Shown: piece by piece, positions 25,409 through 34,818 of the stretch | Layout of the letters: the number at the start of each line of letters is the position of its first letter | Position numbering within the stretch: position 1 is the first letter of the stretch | NCBI RefSeq assembly: GCF_016236915.1 | Contig: NZ_JAEHOK010000004.1 | Span: 62,001 to 126,000 of the forward strand | Direction: 5' to 3' | From: Salegentibacter maritimus | GTDB lineage: Bacteria; Bacteroidota; Bacteroidia; Flavobacteriales; Flavobacteriaceae | DNA: 64,000 bases | Notes under the pieces: generated by a model | Told to the model about the DNA's origin: nothing | Database searches by the model: none | Seen by the model: the letters and a program-made list of their open reading frames with translations, nothing else | Made by a program: the position numbers and the translations under genes

Positions 25409-27571
25409 ATGTTTATAAAATCAATTAAATTAAAAAACTTCCAGTCTTATTACGGAGATAAGAATGAAATTGAATTTACTGAAGGCCTCAACATTATTGC
25501 TGGTTCCATTGCTTCTGGGAAATCAAAGCTTTTTGATGCATTCTATTGGGTATTAAATGATAAAATATTTGTAACAGGAAAAGACTGGGTTTCAACCAAA
25601 AATCTGGGAATTTCTTTTGTGAATGATAAAGCCAAGTATGAGTCAAATGATATAGATGACCTAATTGAAACATCAGTTAAAATAGTAGTTAAAAACAATA
25701 ACGAAAAAAGGTCCTCAAGAAATATTGATTATACCATTAAAAGACAATTTCTTATCAGGCGGAAGGAACTTAGTGATTGTTTCAGCACTGGAAACTGGAA
25801 TATATCACCTTCTACCCTTACAGTAGAATATGTTGACCCCAAAACTTCTAATACTGAAATTGCCCACAACCAAGAAGCTAGGGAGCTTATTGAGACCTTA
25901 TTTCCTTCTAAAATCAGCCCTTATATTTGGTTCCAGGGAGAAGCTTTGGATAAATTAATTGATTTCGATAATAAAGGGACCATTAGGAGGGCCATTGATT
26001 ATATTTCATATGTACCTCTCTATAAGGTTATGAATAATATAATTTCCGAAGTCGACAAAAAAATCTCAAATAGGGCGCGAAAGGAAGTAGGAAAACTTTC
26101 AACCGATATAAAACGATATGAGGAATTGTCCAGAGAGATTGAAGTAAAAAATAGTGCCATATCTAATAACAAAAAACTAATTGAAGAGAAATCTAAAACT
26201 TTAGGCGAAAGAGAAGAACAACTTGAAGAAGTTGAAACAGCCTTAGCTGCTCTGGTTGAATTTCCTGCACTGAATGAAGAGAAAAGGGAGGTGGAAAATG
26301 ATATTGAAACTATTAATCAAAATATCGAAAATTTAGATATTAAAGAGCGTAAGAAGTTTTCTAGCTTATGGATGTTGTATGGCAGTAAACACCTTTTTCA
26401 AAAGGCAGGTGACAAACTAATTGAATTTGAAGACTATAGGCAATCTTTAATAAATAAGGAATATAAACTTCCAGAAGATGTTCCCGGAGATGTTTATTTA
26501 AATAAAATGCTTGAAAAAGAAATTTGCCTAATATGTGATAGACCAGCAGAAGAGAATTCTGAAGCGTGGAATAACATTAAAGCTAAATTGAACAGAAAGC
26601 ATAAACCAGAATATCTTTCAGAAGAAAATGAAAAAATTAATAAAGAAGTTTTAACTTTTAAAGCAAAACTTGCTGGTCTTAGTAGAAATTACGGAACTAT
26701 TCAAAAAGAAATTCTGGATCATAGAGAAAAATTGGATGAAGCCTATGAAGAAAGAAATATTTATAAGGAAAAACTTCAAACAGTTAATGACGAGATCGAC
26801 AGGTTATATACCAAGAGGGGAATTGACATTTCTGAAGGTGCACAAACTCATAGAAAAAAACATGGTGAGTACAAAACCCTTAATGAAGTCATTAGAAATT
26901 TGAATAGAAAAATTGAAGGAATGAAAGCATCTATAAAAGATGCAGAAATGGATATTGGTAAATTAGAAGGCGAACTCAACAAGATCCAAAGGACAAATGA
27001 AGATGTAAAAGTGGTTGAAGAGGAAATAGCAAAATACACTAAATATTTATCTAATCACATTTCAGAAATTGAAAAGAAGGAGTATGATAAACTTATCGAT
27101 CAAATTGAATCAGAGGCTAATTTGAGTTTTACAGATATAACTAGTGTTAACAATACTATAGATGGCTTTATTAAAATAGATAGAGATACTTTTAGAGTTT
27201 TAAATGTTGACCATGATGGGCGTGAATTAGAGAATTACAATACCGGTCACCACACATTGATGAAAATGTGTATAATCAACGCTATTATATCTTTAACTAA
27301 TGATTATAAAGACGCATCTTATCCATTTATTACTGACGCCCCAACTTCAAACCTTGACGATAAGGCAACCTTTGCTTATTTAGAGTCAATATCTAATACT
27401 TTCAACCAAAGTATTGTAATTACAAAGGATATAGCCGAAGATGAAATAGATGATATTAAAAACAAAGAATATGTTACCGGTTTATTTCATTTAAAGATTA
27501 AGAATGACACAGGCAATGAGATTATGGACAGAAAAGACGCTTATACTCAAATATCATCAATAAAAAATTAG
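25409..27571 (+). CDS. Rad50/SMC-like ATPase with zinc-hook CxxC
   Basis: The 720-residue protein has an N-terminal ATPase head (FIKSIKLKNFQSYYG, Walker A GSIASGKS at 32-39). Long coiled coils (about 215-310 and 395-530) surround a central CLIC motif (C373, C376) that resembles the Rad50 zinc hook. The C-terminal head has ITDAPTSNLDD as Walker B and D-loop. The usual ABC signature LSGG is replaced by a YNTGHHTLMKM stretch. It is a second SMC-type ATPase beside DndD and lies on the restriction side of the locus. It probably works with the PLD-helicase on DNA ends. It is followed by the small gene at 27576 after four bases. Confidence 0.8.
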   Translation: MFIKSIKLKNFQSYYGDKNEIEFTEGLNIIAGSIASGKSKLFDAFYWVLNDKIFVTGKDWVSTKNLGISFVNDKAKYESNDIDDLIETSVKIVVKNNNEKRSSRNIDYTIKRQFLIRRKELSDCFSTGNWNISPSTLTVEYVDPKTSNTEIAHNQEARELIETLFPSKISPYIWFQGEALDKLIDFDNKGTIRRAIDYISYVPLYKVMNNIISEVDKKISNRARKEVGKLSTDIKRYEELSREIEVKNSAISNNKKLIEEKSKTLGEREEQLEEVETALAALVEFPALNEEKREVENDIETINQNIENLDIKERKKFSSLWMLYGSKHLFQKAGDKLIEFEDYRQSLINKEYKLPEDVPGDVYLNKMLEKEICLICDRPAEENSEAWNNIKAKLNRKHKPEYLSEENEKINKEVLTFKAKLAGLSRNYGTIQKEILDHREKLDEAYEERNIYKEKLQTVNDEIDRLYTKRGIDISEGAQTHRKKHGEYKTLNEVIRNLNRKIEGMKASIKDAEMDIGKLEGELNKIQRTNEDVKVVEEEIAKYTKYLSNHISEIEKKEYDKLIDQIESEANLSFTDITSVNNTIDGFIKIDRDTFRVLNVDHDGRELENYNTGHHTLMKMCIINAIISLTNDYKDASYPFITDAPTSNLDDKATFAYLESISNTFNQSIVITKDIAEDEIDDIKNKEYVTGLFHLKIKNDTGNEIMDRKDAYTQISSIKN

Positions 27572-27575
27572 AAAA

Positions 27576-28040
27576 ATGTCATTAGTAGCAGAGTTATCAG
27601 ATAAGAGGTTAAGATACAGGGTTGCACACCGCAAAAATATCATGGATCGATTCTCAGATGTTCAGGGGTCTCAAAGAACAATTGACAGAAAATATTTTTC
27701 TCAATTATGGGAGAGCTATACCTGGGCAGCAATTATTGGTTTTATAAATAACAAACGGGTACCATTAGGGACTGGAGGCATTGATAATGCTTTCAAATTT
27801 AGTGTAATATATAATAATGGGGGAGAACTAGCAGATGCTCTAATCTTATTGGCATTAGCTGAATCAGATAAAGGTTACAAATCTTTAATTGATCCTGATG
27901 AAATTATTAGAGTTATCGAGGAATATGCCAATGGTGGGTTTGAAATTATCCAAAGTAAATTAAGAGAAGACGATAGTTATTTTAATAATCCTGATGCCTT
28001 TATTGAGGAATTATTAGAAAGAGAGGAGATTGAAATTTAG
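27576..28040 (+). CDS. small protein resembling Dnd system-associated protein 4
   Basis: The 154-residue protein is helical and charged, with a central YTWAAIIGFINNKRVPLG segment and an acidic C-terminus (EELLEREEIEI). Size, position and the aromatic-glycine-basic centre recall the small Dnd-associated protein family, but I cannot run the profile, so this is a moderate call. It is tightly linked to the Rad50-like gene (four-base gap) and is followed after 88 bases by the HNH gene. It probably belongs to the restriction complex. Confidence 0.55.
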   Translation: MSLVAELSDKRLRYRVAHRKNIMDRFSDVQGSQRTIDRKYFSQLWESYTWAAIIGFINNKRVPLGTGGIDNAFKFSVIYNNGGELADALILLALAESDKGYKSLIDPDEIIRVIEEYANGGFEIIQSKLREDDSYFNNPDAFIEELLEREEIEI

Positions 28041-28128
28041 GGTTTAACTTCCCGCTAATTCTTAAAATTGAATTCAATGGAAATTTGTAAAGTCTGGTGA
28101 ATCTAATTTTCCACAGCTTTTTTTAATA

Positions 28129-29190
28129 ATGAAGATCACGCCCTTAAATTCAATTTTTTCCAATGTCCAAAACAGTTATAAGTTCTATTGGTGGCTATCT
28201 ATTCTTGAAATTAACCTGAAACAGGACAAATTAATAATTTCATTTGATGAAATAGTCCTAAAAACAATAAGCAAACTATGGTATCCAGTAAATTACTATA
28301 AACTCAATTTTGGTAAGCTAGATCAATGTTCGAAATATATTAAACAAATTAAATCCTTTTATGGTCTGGAGGATAATTTAGATGAGCGCAATTTATATGA
28401 TTTTCTACTCACAATTAAGAATGACGAATTAATAAATAATATAACTAGTGAATTAACACGGTATGTGCCGTATCGTTTTTTGAGGCCATGGTATGCCGTC
28501 CAAACACGGCTATTAAAAGATCAATATGTTAATAAAACAATTTTAGAATTTCAGAATCATACAGCTCCATATTTAATTGACCCTGGTAAAAAACAAATTT
28601 CAGTTAATTATGAGTGGTCAAATTGGATCCATCTAAACTTTGAATTAATAAAAGGGTTTACTTACTTAAAATTGTTAAAGTATTTAGAAAAAAATAACCC
28701 CCTTGTACCGAATCTCAGTATTAAAATTAAAAAACCAGTCGTAAGAAAATTAAGAAAAGCAACAATTTTATGGGATGAATTTATTATTTCCCATCCTAGG
28801 GAGAAGGATGTTTTCCAACAAAAATGTGTGAAGGAGATAAAAGAAAAAAGTCTTGACCATTTTCTTCCGTGGAGTGTGCTAAGCCACGATTTAATATGGA
28901 ATCTACATCCAGTTGAAAAGGAAATAAATAGTTCTAAAAATAATCAACTTCCCGACTTTAAATATTTTCACTCATTTTCATATTTGCAATATCAATTTCT
29001 TAATTTTCTTATATCATCAAATAAAGATAAACCCTTAGAGGATTATAATATTTTAATGGGTGCGTCAAAAGATGAATTAAAAGCATTGAGCTTAAATGAA
29101 TTTGAAGCAGAATTAGCTAAACATTATAAGCCAATTTATGAAATCGCTGAGAATATGGGCTTCATACCGAATTGGTCTTATGAAAATTAA
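28129..29190 (+). CDS. HNH endonuclease domain protein
   Basis: The N-terminal 230 residues of this 353-residue protein are helical and unrecognised. An HNH nuclease motif follows: LDHFLPWS (D243, H244, P247), then WNLHPVEKEINSSKNNQLP, with N258, N267 and K270 in the expected places. HNH enzymes cut DNA with a single metal ion. In phosphorothioation loci such proteins may cut modified or unmodified DNA. The gene converges on dndE and its last bases overlap the dndE stop by four. It ends the plus-strand restriction block. HNH proteins of this kind also occur in unrelated abortive systems, so its membership in Dnd is inferred from position. Confidence 0.8.
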   Translation: MKITPLNSIFSNVQNSYKFYWWLSILEINLKQDKLIISFDEIVLKTISKLWYPVNYYKLNFGKLDQCSKYIKQIKSFYGLEDNLDERNLYDFLLTIKNDELINNITSELTRYVPYRFLRPWYAVQTRLLKDQYVNKTILEFQNHTAPYLIDPGKKQISVNYEWSNWIHLNFELIKGFTYLKLLKYLEKNNPLVPNLSIKIKKPVVRKLRKATILWDEFIISHPREKDVFQQKCVKEIKEKSLDHFLPWSVLSHDLIWNLHPVEKEINSSKNNQLPDFKYFHSFSYLQYQFLNFLISSNKDKPLEDYNILMGASKDELKALSLNEFEAELAKHYKPIYEIAENMGFIPNWSYEN

Positions 29191-29570
29191 GATTTCCCCA
29201 AATGAATTTTCTCTACAAAAAATTCAAATCCATCCAGATCTTTTGATTTTATTTCTGTATTTAATAATTGTAAACCACTATCAATATGCATTTTAACAAG
29301 CTTTGCGATATCAGAATTGGAGGTGTGAAAATTATAGTGAGTTGCAATTAAACCAATGTAATATTCCGAGTAATCACCGAATAAAACGGATTTCGAATAA
29401 CTTTTTCCTCCGGAATCTTTCATTTCTGTAGGATCCAATTTTACTCCTTGAGATAAGGAATAGGTCAAAGCAATACGGGCGATGATATTTTCAGTTCCTA
29501 AATTCAGTTTATTTGTGAGTTTAGTCACTAATTCTTTATTTTCCCTGGAAGTTCTAATGTGCGAGAACAT
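29187..29570 (-). CDS. dndE: DNA sulfur modification protein DndE
   Basis: The 127-residue protein matches DndE in size and pattern: an N-terminal FSHIRTSRENKELV helix, NIIARIALTYSLSQG, and GKSYSKSVLFGDYSEYYIGLIATHY. DndE binds nicked DNA and is needed for phosphorothioation. It overlaps the end of dndD by 17 bases, so the two are translated together, and it is last in the dndC-dndD-dndE order that is usual for these loci. Confidence 0.88.
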   Translation of the reverse strand: MFSHIRTSRENKELVTKLTNKLNLGTENIIARIALTYSLSQGVKLDPTEMKDSGGKSYSKSVLFGDYSEYYIGLIATHYNFHTSNSDIAKLVKMHIDSGLQLLNTEIKSKDLDGFEFFVEKIHLGKS

Positions 29571-31653
29571 GCTGCTGATTAAATTTATTAAACAAATCGG
29601 TTATTTTACATTCTTCTATTGAAGAACCTAATTCGTTATTATTGATTAAATAGACACCAGTTAAATTAGGTTTGAGTTGTTCATATTCAGTTTTAGACAA
29701 TTCTTTTTCTAAAAGGGGGAATAAAACTACTTGATCAGAAATAGTAGGGTAAAATTGCTCTATCACATTCCTGGAATGTTCCTTATCAAATTTTTGAAGG
29801 GGACTATCTATAAAAATTGGAAAGTTTATCTTGGATTCATCTACTAAAGCTTTTAATAAAGCGGTTGCATATAACTGTTGTTCCCCTTTAGAAAGACCAT
29901 CTTTATCAATTACTTTTCCGGATTTATTAATCAGGTCGATATCCATAACATCATTATCAATCCTTACCTTAATATCTTTAATGAAATCATCCTTATGCAT
30001 CAATTTTTTTAAACCTAGCAGGATAGATTTCTGAAGAGAATATTTTTTTTCTTCTTTTATTTTTAATGTAAGGTTTTCTAATTTTTCCAATAGCTCAGTG
30101 GTGACCTCATATTTCTTTTTATCAGTACTTAATATGCTGGTCTTTTTTAATAATTCCGACAGCACTTTATTATTAGAAGCCTCTTGATGTTTTAATGCAC
30201 CATTTTCCTCATTAAGTTCCAGTTTTTTGGAATCCAGTTCCGCTATTTTTTTCTTCCAATCTTCTTTTTCCGCTCTAAGTTTTTGCGCCAAAGGATTACC
30301 TTTCCTTACTTCTCCTTGCTTGATTTTTTTGATTGTTCGATTTAATTCCTGTCTTACCTCTTTTTCTTTCTTAACTAGATTATCAAATTGTATCCTAAAA
30401 GAATTAGTCAAAAAATCATAAGTAGCTAAAATCCTCCTATATGTTTCCTCATCATAATCCAAAATAATTTTACCATTGGTATTCGCATCATTGATTCTAG
30501 AAACACGAGAAGAGGATAGCTTTTTAAAATATACTTTTAGTTCTTCAGCTAAACTTGAGTCTTGAGTTATTTGTGATATACCAGAATTAAACTCCTTTTC
30601 CAAATGAAATAATTCTTCTTCTAATACATTTTTATCTATTGAAGCATTTTTAATGTCTAACTCTAATTTTACCTGTTTTATAAGCTTTTCAAATTGATTT
30701 TTAGCAAGAGCGAATGGAATTAAATCAATCAAAGTTTTTAATTCACCTTTTATATCTAAATGAGCCTTCTTAAGATTATCCCGTTTAGTTTTTAATTCTT
30801 TTAATTTATCAAGAGTCATTTCATTACCTTCTCTGATAAGCTGTTCCTGATTTTGGTCTATTTTGGTTCTATAATTACTTATTTCGGCAATTAAATTTGA
30901 AATTTGAGTTTCATTGTGCTGAATTAAACCGGAAATTTCATCCTTTCGGGCTTCTAACTCGGCAATTTTTGATTCATCTTTCTCAGAAACTCCTGCTCTT
31001 TTAATCTTATTAAGAAGCGTCCTAAGATTCAATTTTAAATCTTCATATTTCTTTATTCCAAGAACCTCAGAATAAGCTTTACTTAGCGACCTTAGTTCAC
31101 TCTTGCTTTTCGCTTCTGCCAAAGTCACTATTTTTTCAGCATCGAAGAAAAAGAATTTCGCTATTTCTCTTGGCAGGATAAAATCATTTATGAATACGTC
31201 ATAACCAACCTCTTTGGTCAATTCATTTTCTTGTCCATCAATAAAGATTTTAAGTTCCTCTTTGTTTTTTTTGTAATCAAAGCTTCTTCTAATCACTAAT
31301 TTTTTACAGGGAATGGATGGAATTAACACGTCAACCAAATGAAGCTCAACAAAAACCAGGGCAGCATCAATTTCTTGCGAATCGAGTTTATTTAAAATAT
31401 TGTGATTAAGAAGATCGTTTCTATATAATTCATAGCCCCCGGCACTTCGGATGTCTCTCTTATATTTATTTTCAACCTGAGCCATTAAACTGCCATAAAG
31501 ACCCCATATCATTGAAGTTAAAAATGATGTCTTTCCAAAACCATTTTTCCCAGCAATTAAGGTAACATTTTGGCCTTCAGAATGATTAAAATTAATTTCT
31601 GTTAAGCCTGAATATATTCGAAAATTATTTAAAAGTATCTTCTCTATCCGCAT
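29554..31653 (-). CDS. dndD: DNA sulfur modification ATPase DndD
   Basis: The 699-residue SMC-type ATPase has an N-terminal head (RIEKILLNNFRIYSG, Walker A GKNGFGKT at 35-42) and a long coiled coil (about 190-550). The C-terminal head has an LSKGEQQLYATALLKAL signature and an IFIDSPLQKFDKEH Walker B. It lacks the CxxC hook seen in the other ATPase of this locus. DndD provides ATP-driven conformational work during sulfur insertion into the DNA backbone. It lies one base after the dndC stop and overlaps dndE. Confidence 0.9.
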   Translation of the reverse strand: MRIEKILLNNFRIYSGLTEINFNHSEGQNVTLIAGKNGFGKTSFLTSMIWGLYGSLMAQVENKYKRDIRSAGGYELYRNDLLNHNILNKLDSQEIDAALVFVELHLVDVLIPSIPCKKLVIRRSFDYKKNKEELKIFIDGQENELTKEVGYDVFINDFILPREIAKFFFFDAEKIVTLAEAKSKSELRSLSKAYSEVLGIKKYEDLKLNLRTLLNKIKRAGVSEKDESKIAELEARKDEISGLIQHNETQISNLIAEISNYRTKIDQNQEQLIREGNEMTLDKLKELKTKRDNLKKAHLDIKGELKTLIDLIPFALAKNQFEKLIKQVKLELDIKNASIDKNVLEEELFHLEKEFNSGISQITQDSSLAEELKVYFKKLSSSRVSRINDANTNGKIILDYDEETYRRILATYDFLTNSFRIQFDNLVKKEKEVRQELNRTIKKIKQGEVRKGNPLAQKLRAEKEDWKKKIAELDSKKLELNEENGALKHQEASNNKVLSELLKKTSILSTDKKKYEVTTELLEKLENLTLKIKEEKKYSLQKSILLGLKKLMHKDDFIKDIKVRIDNDVMDIDLINKSGKVIDKDGLSKGEQQLYATALLKALVDESKINFPIFIDSPLQKFDKEHSRNVIEQFYPTISDQVVLFPLLEKELSKTEYEQLKPNLTGVYLINNNELGSSIEECKITDLFNKFNQQHVLAH

Positions 31654-31654
31654 T

Positions 31655-33010
31655 TTACTTTTCTGTTACGAATCTTTCAATTTGCTTTTCCACATCATTG
31701 TGCAATCCATACTTGGAAATCAAAAGGGTTTTTGATTCTTGTATTTCTAAAAGATTATCGATTAAATGATAATATTCCGGCTTATCTTCACATACCTCCT
31801 GCATAATTCTTCGTTCAGTTTGACCTAAGGATTTCATACTATTACTCATAAAGTCCTTATTATATATTTCACGATAAATCTGGCCCACATGTCTATCAAA
31901 ATATCCATCCCTATTCCAAATAACTTGGATGGCAATTAATTCTTGATTAGTGATTAAGACCACTTCAGGATGATCTTGCTGAACTTCTTTCTGAATCAAT
32001 AATAATTTCTCTAATAGTTGAGCCCTGTAAAATTCTGCATAAGTTCCCCTATTATTACCTTCTTCATCAATTGCAGAAGCCCCATTTCTACGAGTAGCTT
32101 TCCTAAATTTGGGATCATTCCGTTGTTCCACCAACATATTCCTGTATTTTACTAACGGAGCCATCCAACCTTGTCCTTTATCAACAAGTGCAGACATTGA
32201 TTTATCTTCTTTTACAACTGTACACGTCCAACAACCAAACCTACTTTGCCCACAAGATTTATGCTCCTTATTCGTTACGACAGTTGGACATTCATAATCA
32301 TCAGCACTAGCATCAGAATATATCTGGAATAAAATATTATTATCGAATCCCCATGGAGAATCCACAACATTAATTATGTACCAGACTTCTTCTAACACCA
32401 ATTCTTTAATAGGAGCGTATACAAAGGTATTTGCATCTGTATTATGCTTTGAGAGTCTTTGTCCCTTCCTTTCATGTTTTTTCATAGACCGCTCTCGGGT
32501 ACTACTTTCATCATATCGGGTGCCTAGTAAAACAATCGCTTCACCTTTTTCATCAATCTGTTCATGAAGAAACGAGGAAGTAGGTCGAATTTTTAATTTA
32601 TCTGTACACCAGCGAAAAGTATTATTAGGCACAGGATATCCTTTGCCCAAGACATTTACCCAATAAGATTCATCCAGTTTCGGAGTAGTTTTTTTCACAA
32701 AAATGGGTAAATCCTGATTTCTAGCTTCAATTTCAATTTTGGCTAATACCTTTTCTACGTAGGCTGATATTATTGGATTTTCAACTAAAGTATCATTGCA
32801 AACTACATAAATAGGCCTCCTAAGTTGAAATGGGTTTGGAAGTGATCTAATTCGTTGAAGAGCAATCCAAACCAAAGTTAATAATACTGTAGAGTCCTTA
32901 CCGCCACTAAATCCTATAATCCACGGGCGCTGAGTTGTATCGGCGTAGGCATATTGATCAATAATTTCATCGATAATACCTTCTACCTTTTTGCTTTTTA
33001 TTTTTTTCAT
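31655..33010 (-). CDS. dndC: DNA phosphorothioation sulfurtransferase DndC
   Basis: The 451-residue protein has a PP-loop ATP pyrophosphatase motif FSGGKDST (34-41) and a cysteine cluster (YECPTVV, then KSCGQSRFGCWTC) that fits the 4Fe-4S ligands of DndC. It belongs to the PAPS-reductase-like family and activates DNA for sulfur transfer. It is first in the dndCDE operon and its promoter must lie in the 382-base gap upstream. No dndA cysteine desulfurase is present, so a chromosomal IscS-type enzyme would supply sulfur. No dndB repressor is present either. Confidence 0.93.
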   Translation of the reverse strand: MKKIKSKKVEGIIDEIIDQYAYADTTQRPWIIGFSGGKDSTVLLTLVWIALQRIRSLPNPFQLRRPIYVVCNDTLVENPIISAYVEKVLAKIEIEARNQDLPIFVKKTTPKLDESYWVNVLGKGYPVPNNTFRWCTDKLKIRPTSSFLHEQIDEKGEAIVLLGTRYDESSTRERSMKKHERKGQRLSKHNTDANTFVYAPIKELVLEEVWYIINVVDSPWGFDNNILFQIYSDASADDYECPTVVTNKEHKSCGQSRFGCWTCTVVKEDKSMSALVDKGQGWMAPLVKYRNMLVEQRNDPKFRKATRRNGASAIDEEGNNRGTYAEFYRAQLLEKLLLIQKEVQQDHPEVVLITNQELIAIQVIWNRDGYFDRHVGQIYREIYNKDFMSNSMKSLGQTERRIMQEVCEDKPEYYHLIDNLLEIQESKTLLISKYGLHNDVEKQIERFVTEK

Positions 33011-33392
33011 ACGGAAGGAAATATTGGTAATAAAATTAAAAAGATATATGATTATAGAGGCTCAAATTTCAAATAATAATAATTTATTTTTCAACATTAA
33101 ATACAATAAAATATTATGCAATAATAATCAATTCCTAAAACTCAAATTGTAGATTATCTATTCATTTTAAAATTAATTTATGGAAACCCCCCTTGAACTC
33201 ATATTAGAAAAATTGATCCGAGAAATGAGTAAATGATTCGATTTTTTTAAGTTTTCTTTAACGGGCTAAAGAAATTTCCTAATTTTAAAGCGAATTCCTT
33301 TTCCCTACCATTGAATTCATTAATAGTCGTAAAAATGGATTCTCTTTTTTAACTGTGGATGCTCTAATTAATTAAAGCATCAAACTTTCTAA
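33011..33392. other. 382-base divergent gap between dndC and the cargo operon
   Basis: A very AT-rich stretch between two genes pointing apart, so it should contain both promoters. No hairpin terminator, RNA gene or convincing short coding frame is visible. There are TTTG and TATATCTTT fragments upstream of dndC, but their spacing does not fit the flavobacterial consensus well, so no promoter is called. Confidence 0.4.
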
Positions 33393-33707
33393 ATGAAACC
33401 TGAGCAGAATAAAAGGTTAAGGTCTGATCGCTTCAGGGCCTATATAGCTTATCAAAAAAGGGGAGCTCCCTGGGATGATAAATATGTAGGGGCGATCAGG
33501 GCCACCTACGGCTACTTTATTACCTACTACAAAGCACAGGGTTCCTCTGAGATCAAATTGTTTTTAAGTAATAATTTTCCTGATTGTTATAAGAATCTAC
33601 AGATGGAGTTCAAGCCTGTGCTTCTAAAAAGTATTAATTATCAAAGAAATCTAGTAAATAAAAGTGAATTTATTCACAATTTCAATTTAGAAAACTATAA
33701 TAGATGA
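33393..33707 (+). CDS. hypothetical protein, 104 residues
   Basis: A basic, aromatic-rich protein (RFRAYIAYQKRGAPWDDKYVG, then YGYFITYY) without a signal peptide. I do not recognise it. It lies 19 bases upstream of the ADP-ribosylglycohydrolase gene and begins the plus-strand cargo operon. Its base composition and amino acid use resemble the next genes more than the dnd genes. A DNA-binding or regulatory role is possible but not shown. Confidence 0.5.
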   Translation: MKPEQNKRLRSDRFRAYIAYQKRGAPWDDKYVGAIRATYGYFITYYKAQGSSEIKLFLSNNFPDCYKNLQMEFKPVLLKSINYQRNLVNKSEFIHNFNLENYNR

Positions 33708-33726
33708 ATAAGTTTAAAGCTATCAA

Positions 33727-34803
33727 ATGAACCAAGCAAATATTTCAAATTATACAGGTTGCCTCCTGGGAGGTGCAGTAGGAGATGCTCTTGGAGCTCC
33801 TACTGAATTCATGTCTTTATATTCCATTTTGGAGCAATATGGTCCTGAAGGAGTAACGAATTATATTGAGTTTGCCGACGGTCATGGAGAAATCACTGAT
33901 GACACCCAAATGTTACTCTTTACAGCTGAGGGTCTCCTAAGATCATTTCAAAGGGCAAACATTAGGGGAATTGGAGGCGCATATCAATTGATCTGTCACC
34001 ATTCCTATCTAAGATGGTTATACACGCAACAGGATTGGCACTCAGATAATGCTTTGAAGGAGATTTCCCTTGATGGCTGGATGATAAAGCAGGAGGGACT
34101 GCATCAAAGGAGGGCACCCGGAAATACGTGTTTGAGTGCACTGAAATCCGGAAAATCCGGAACAATGGAAGAACCGATAAACAATAGCAAAGGCTGCGGA
34201 GGTATTATGAGAATTGCGCCGGTTGGCCTATTATTTAACGAGGCCCGTGATGCTTTTAAAATTGGGTGTGAACTTGCAGCCATGACTCATGGGCATCCAA
34301 CAGGGCATCTTTCTTCCGGAGTCTTCGCGGCGATCATTTCTTATTTGAATGCGGGATTTGATCTTCCAAATGCTATTTCAAATGCTGTCACAATATTAAA
34401 AGATTATCCCGGACATGAAGAAACACTCAGGGCTATTCACAAAGCACTAAAACTTGCAGAAATCTCAGACCCTTCTTTTCAGAAAATAAAAAATCTAGGG
34501 GAGGGCTGGATAGCAGAAGAAGCCCTATCCATCTCCTTGTATTGTGCTCTCTCCTATCCTGGCAACTTCAAAAAAGCTGTTATTTTAGCTATTAACCACA
34601 GCGGGGATACAGATAGTACCGGGGCTTTAACCGGTAATCTTCTCGGACTGACTCTGGGAGAAGAAAAAATACCTTCTAAATGGATCGAAAACCTTGAACT
34701 TTCAGGATTAATTAAAACTACAGGGGTAGATCTTTATAAAGAAGCAACAAGTAAATCTAGAGGTTTGTATAGCCCTGAATGGCAGAAAAAATATCCATCA
34801 TAA
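33727..34803 (+). CDS. ADP-ribosylglycohydrolase (DraG/ARH family), second of two
   Basis: The 358-residue protein has the complete DraG/ARH signature: GCLLGGAVGDALGAPTEF near the N-terminus, GEITDDT (54-60) for metal binding, NSKGCGGIMRIAPVG, MTHGHPTGH, and a C-terminal INHSGDTDSTGALTG metal motif. It should remove ADP-ribose from a target in the cytoplasm. It is longer than and clearly different from the 256-residue enzyme at 13381. It sits in a plus-strand run with three unknown genes downstream, 15 bases from the next. The pairing suggests that one of these unknown proteins is its partner or substrate, which is untested. Confidence 0.9.
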   Translation: MNQANISNYTGCLLGGAVGDALGAPTEFMSLYSILEQYGPEGVTNYIEFADGHGEITDDTQMLLFTAEGLLRSFQRANIRGIGGAYQLICHHSYLRWLYTQQDWHSDNALKEISLDGWMIKQEGLHQRRAPGNTCLSALKSGKSGTMEEPINNSKGCGGIMRIAPVGLLFNEARDAFKIGCELAAMTHGHPTGHLSSGVFAAIISYLNAGFDLPNAISNAVTILKDYPGHEETLRAIHKALKLAEISDPSFQKIKNLGEGWIAEEALSISLYCALSYPGNFKKAVILAINHSGDTDSTGALTGNLLGLTLGEEKIPSKWIENLELSGLIKTTGVDLYKEATSKSRGLYSPEWQKKYPS

Positions 34804-34818
34804 TAAAAACAACCAAAT

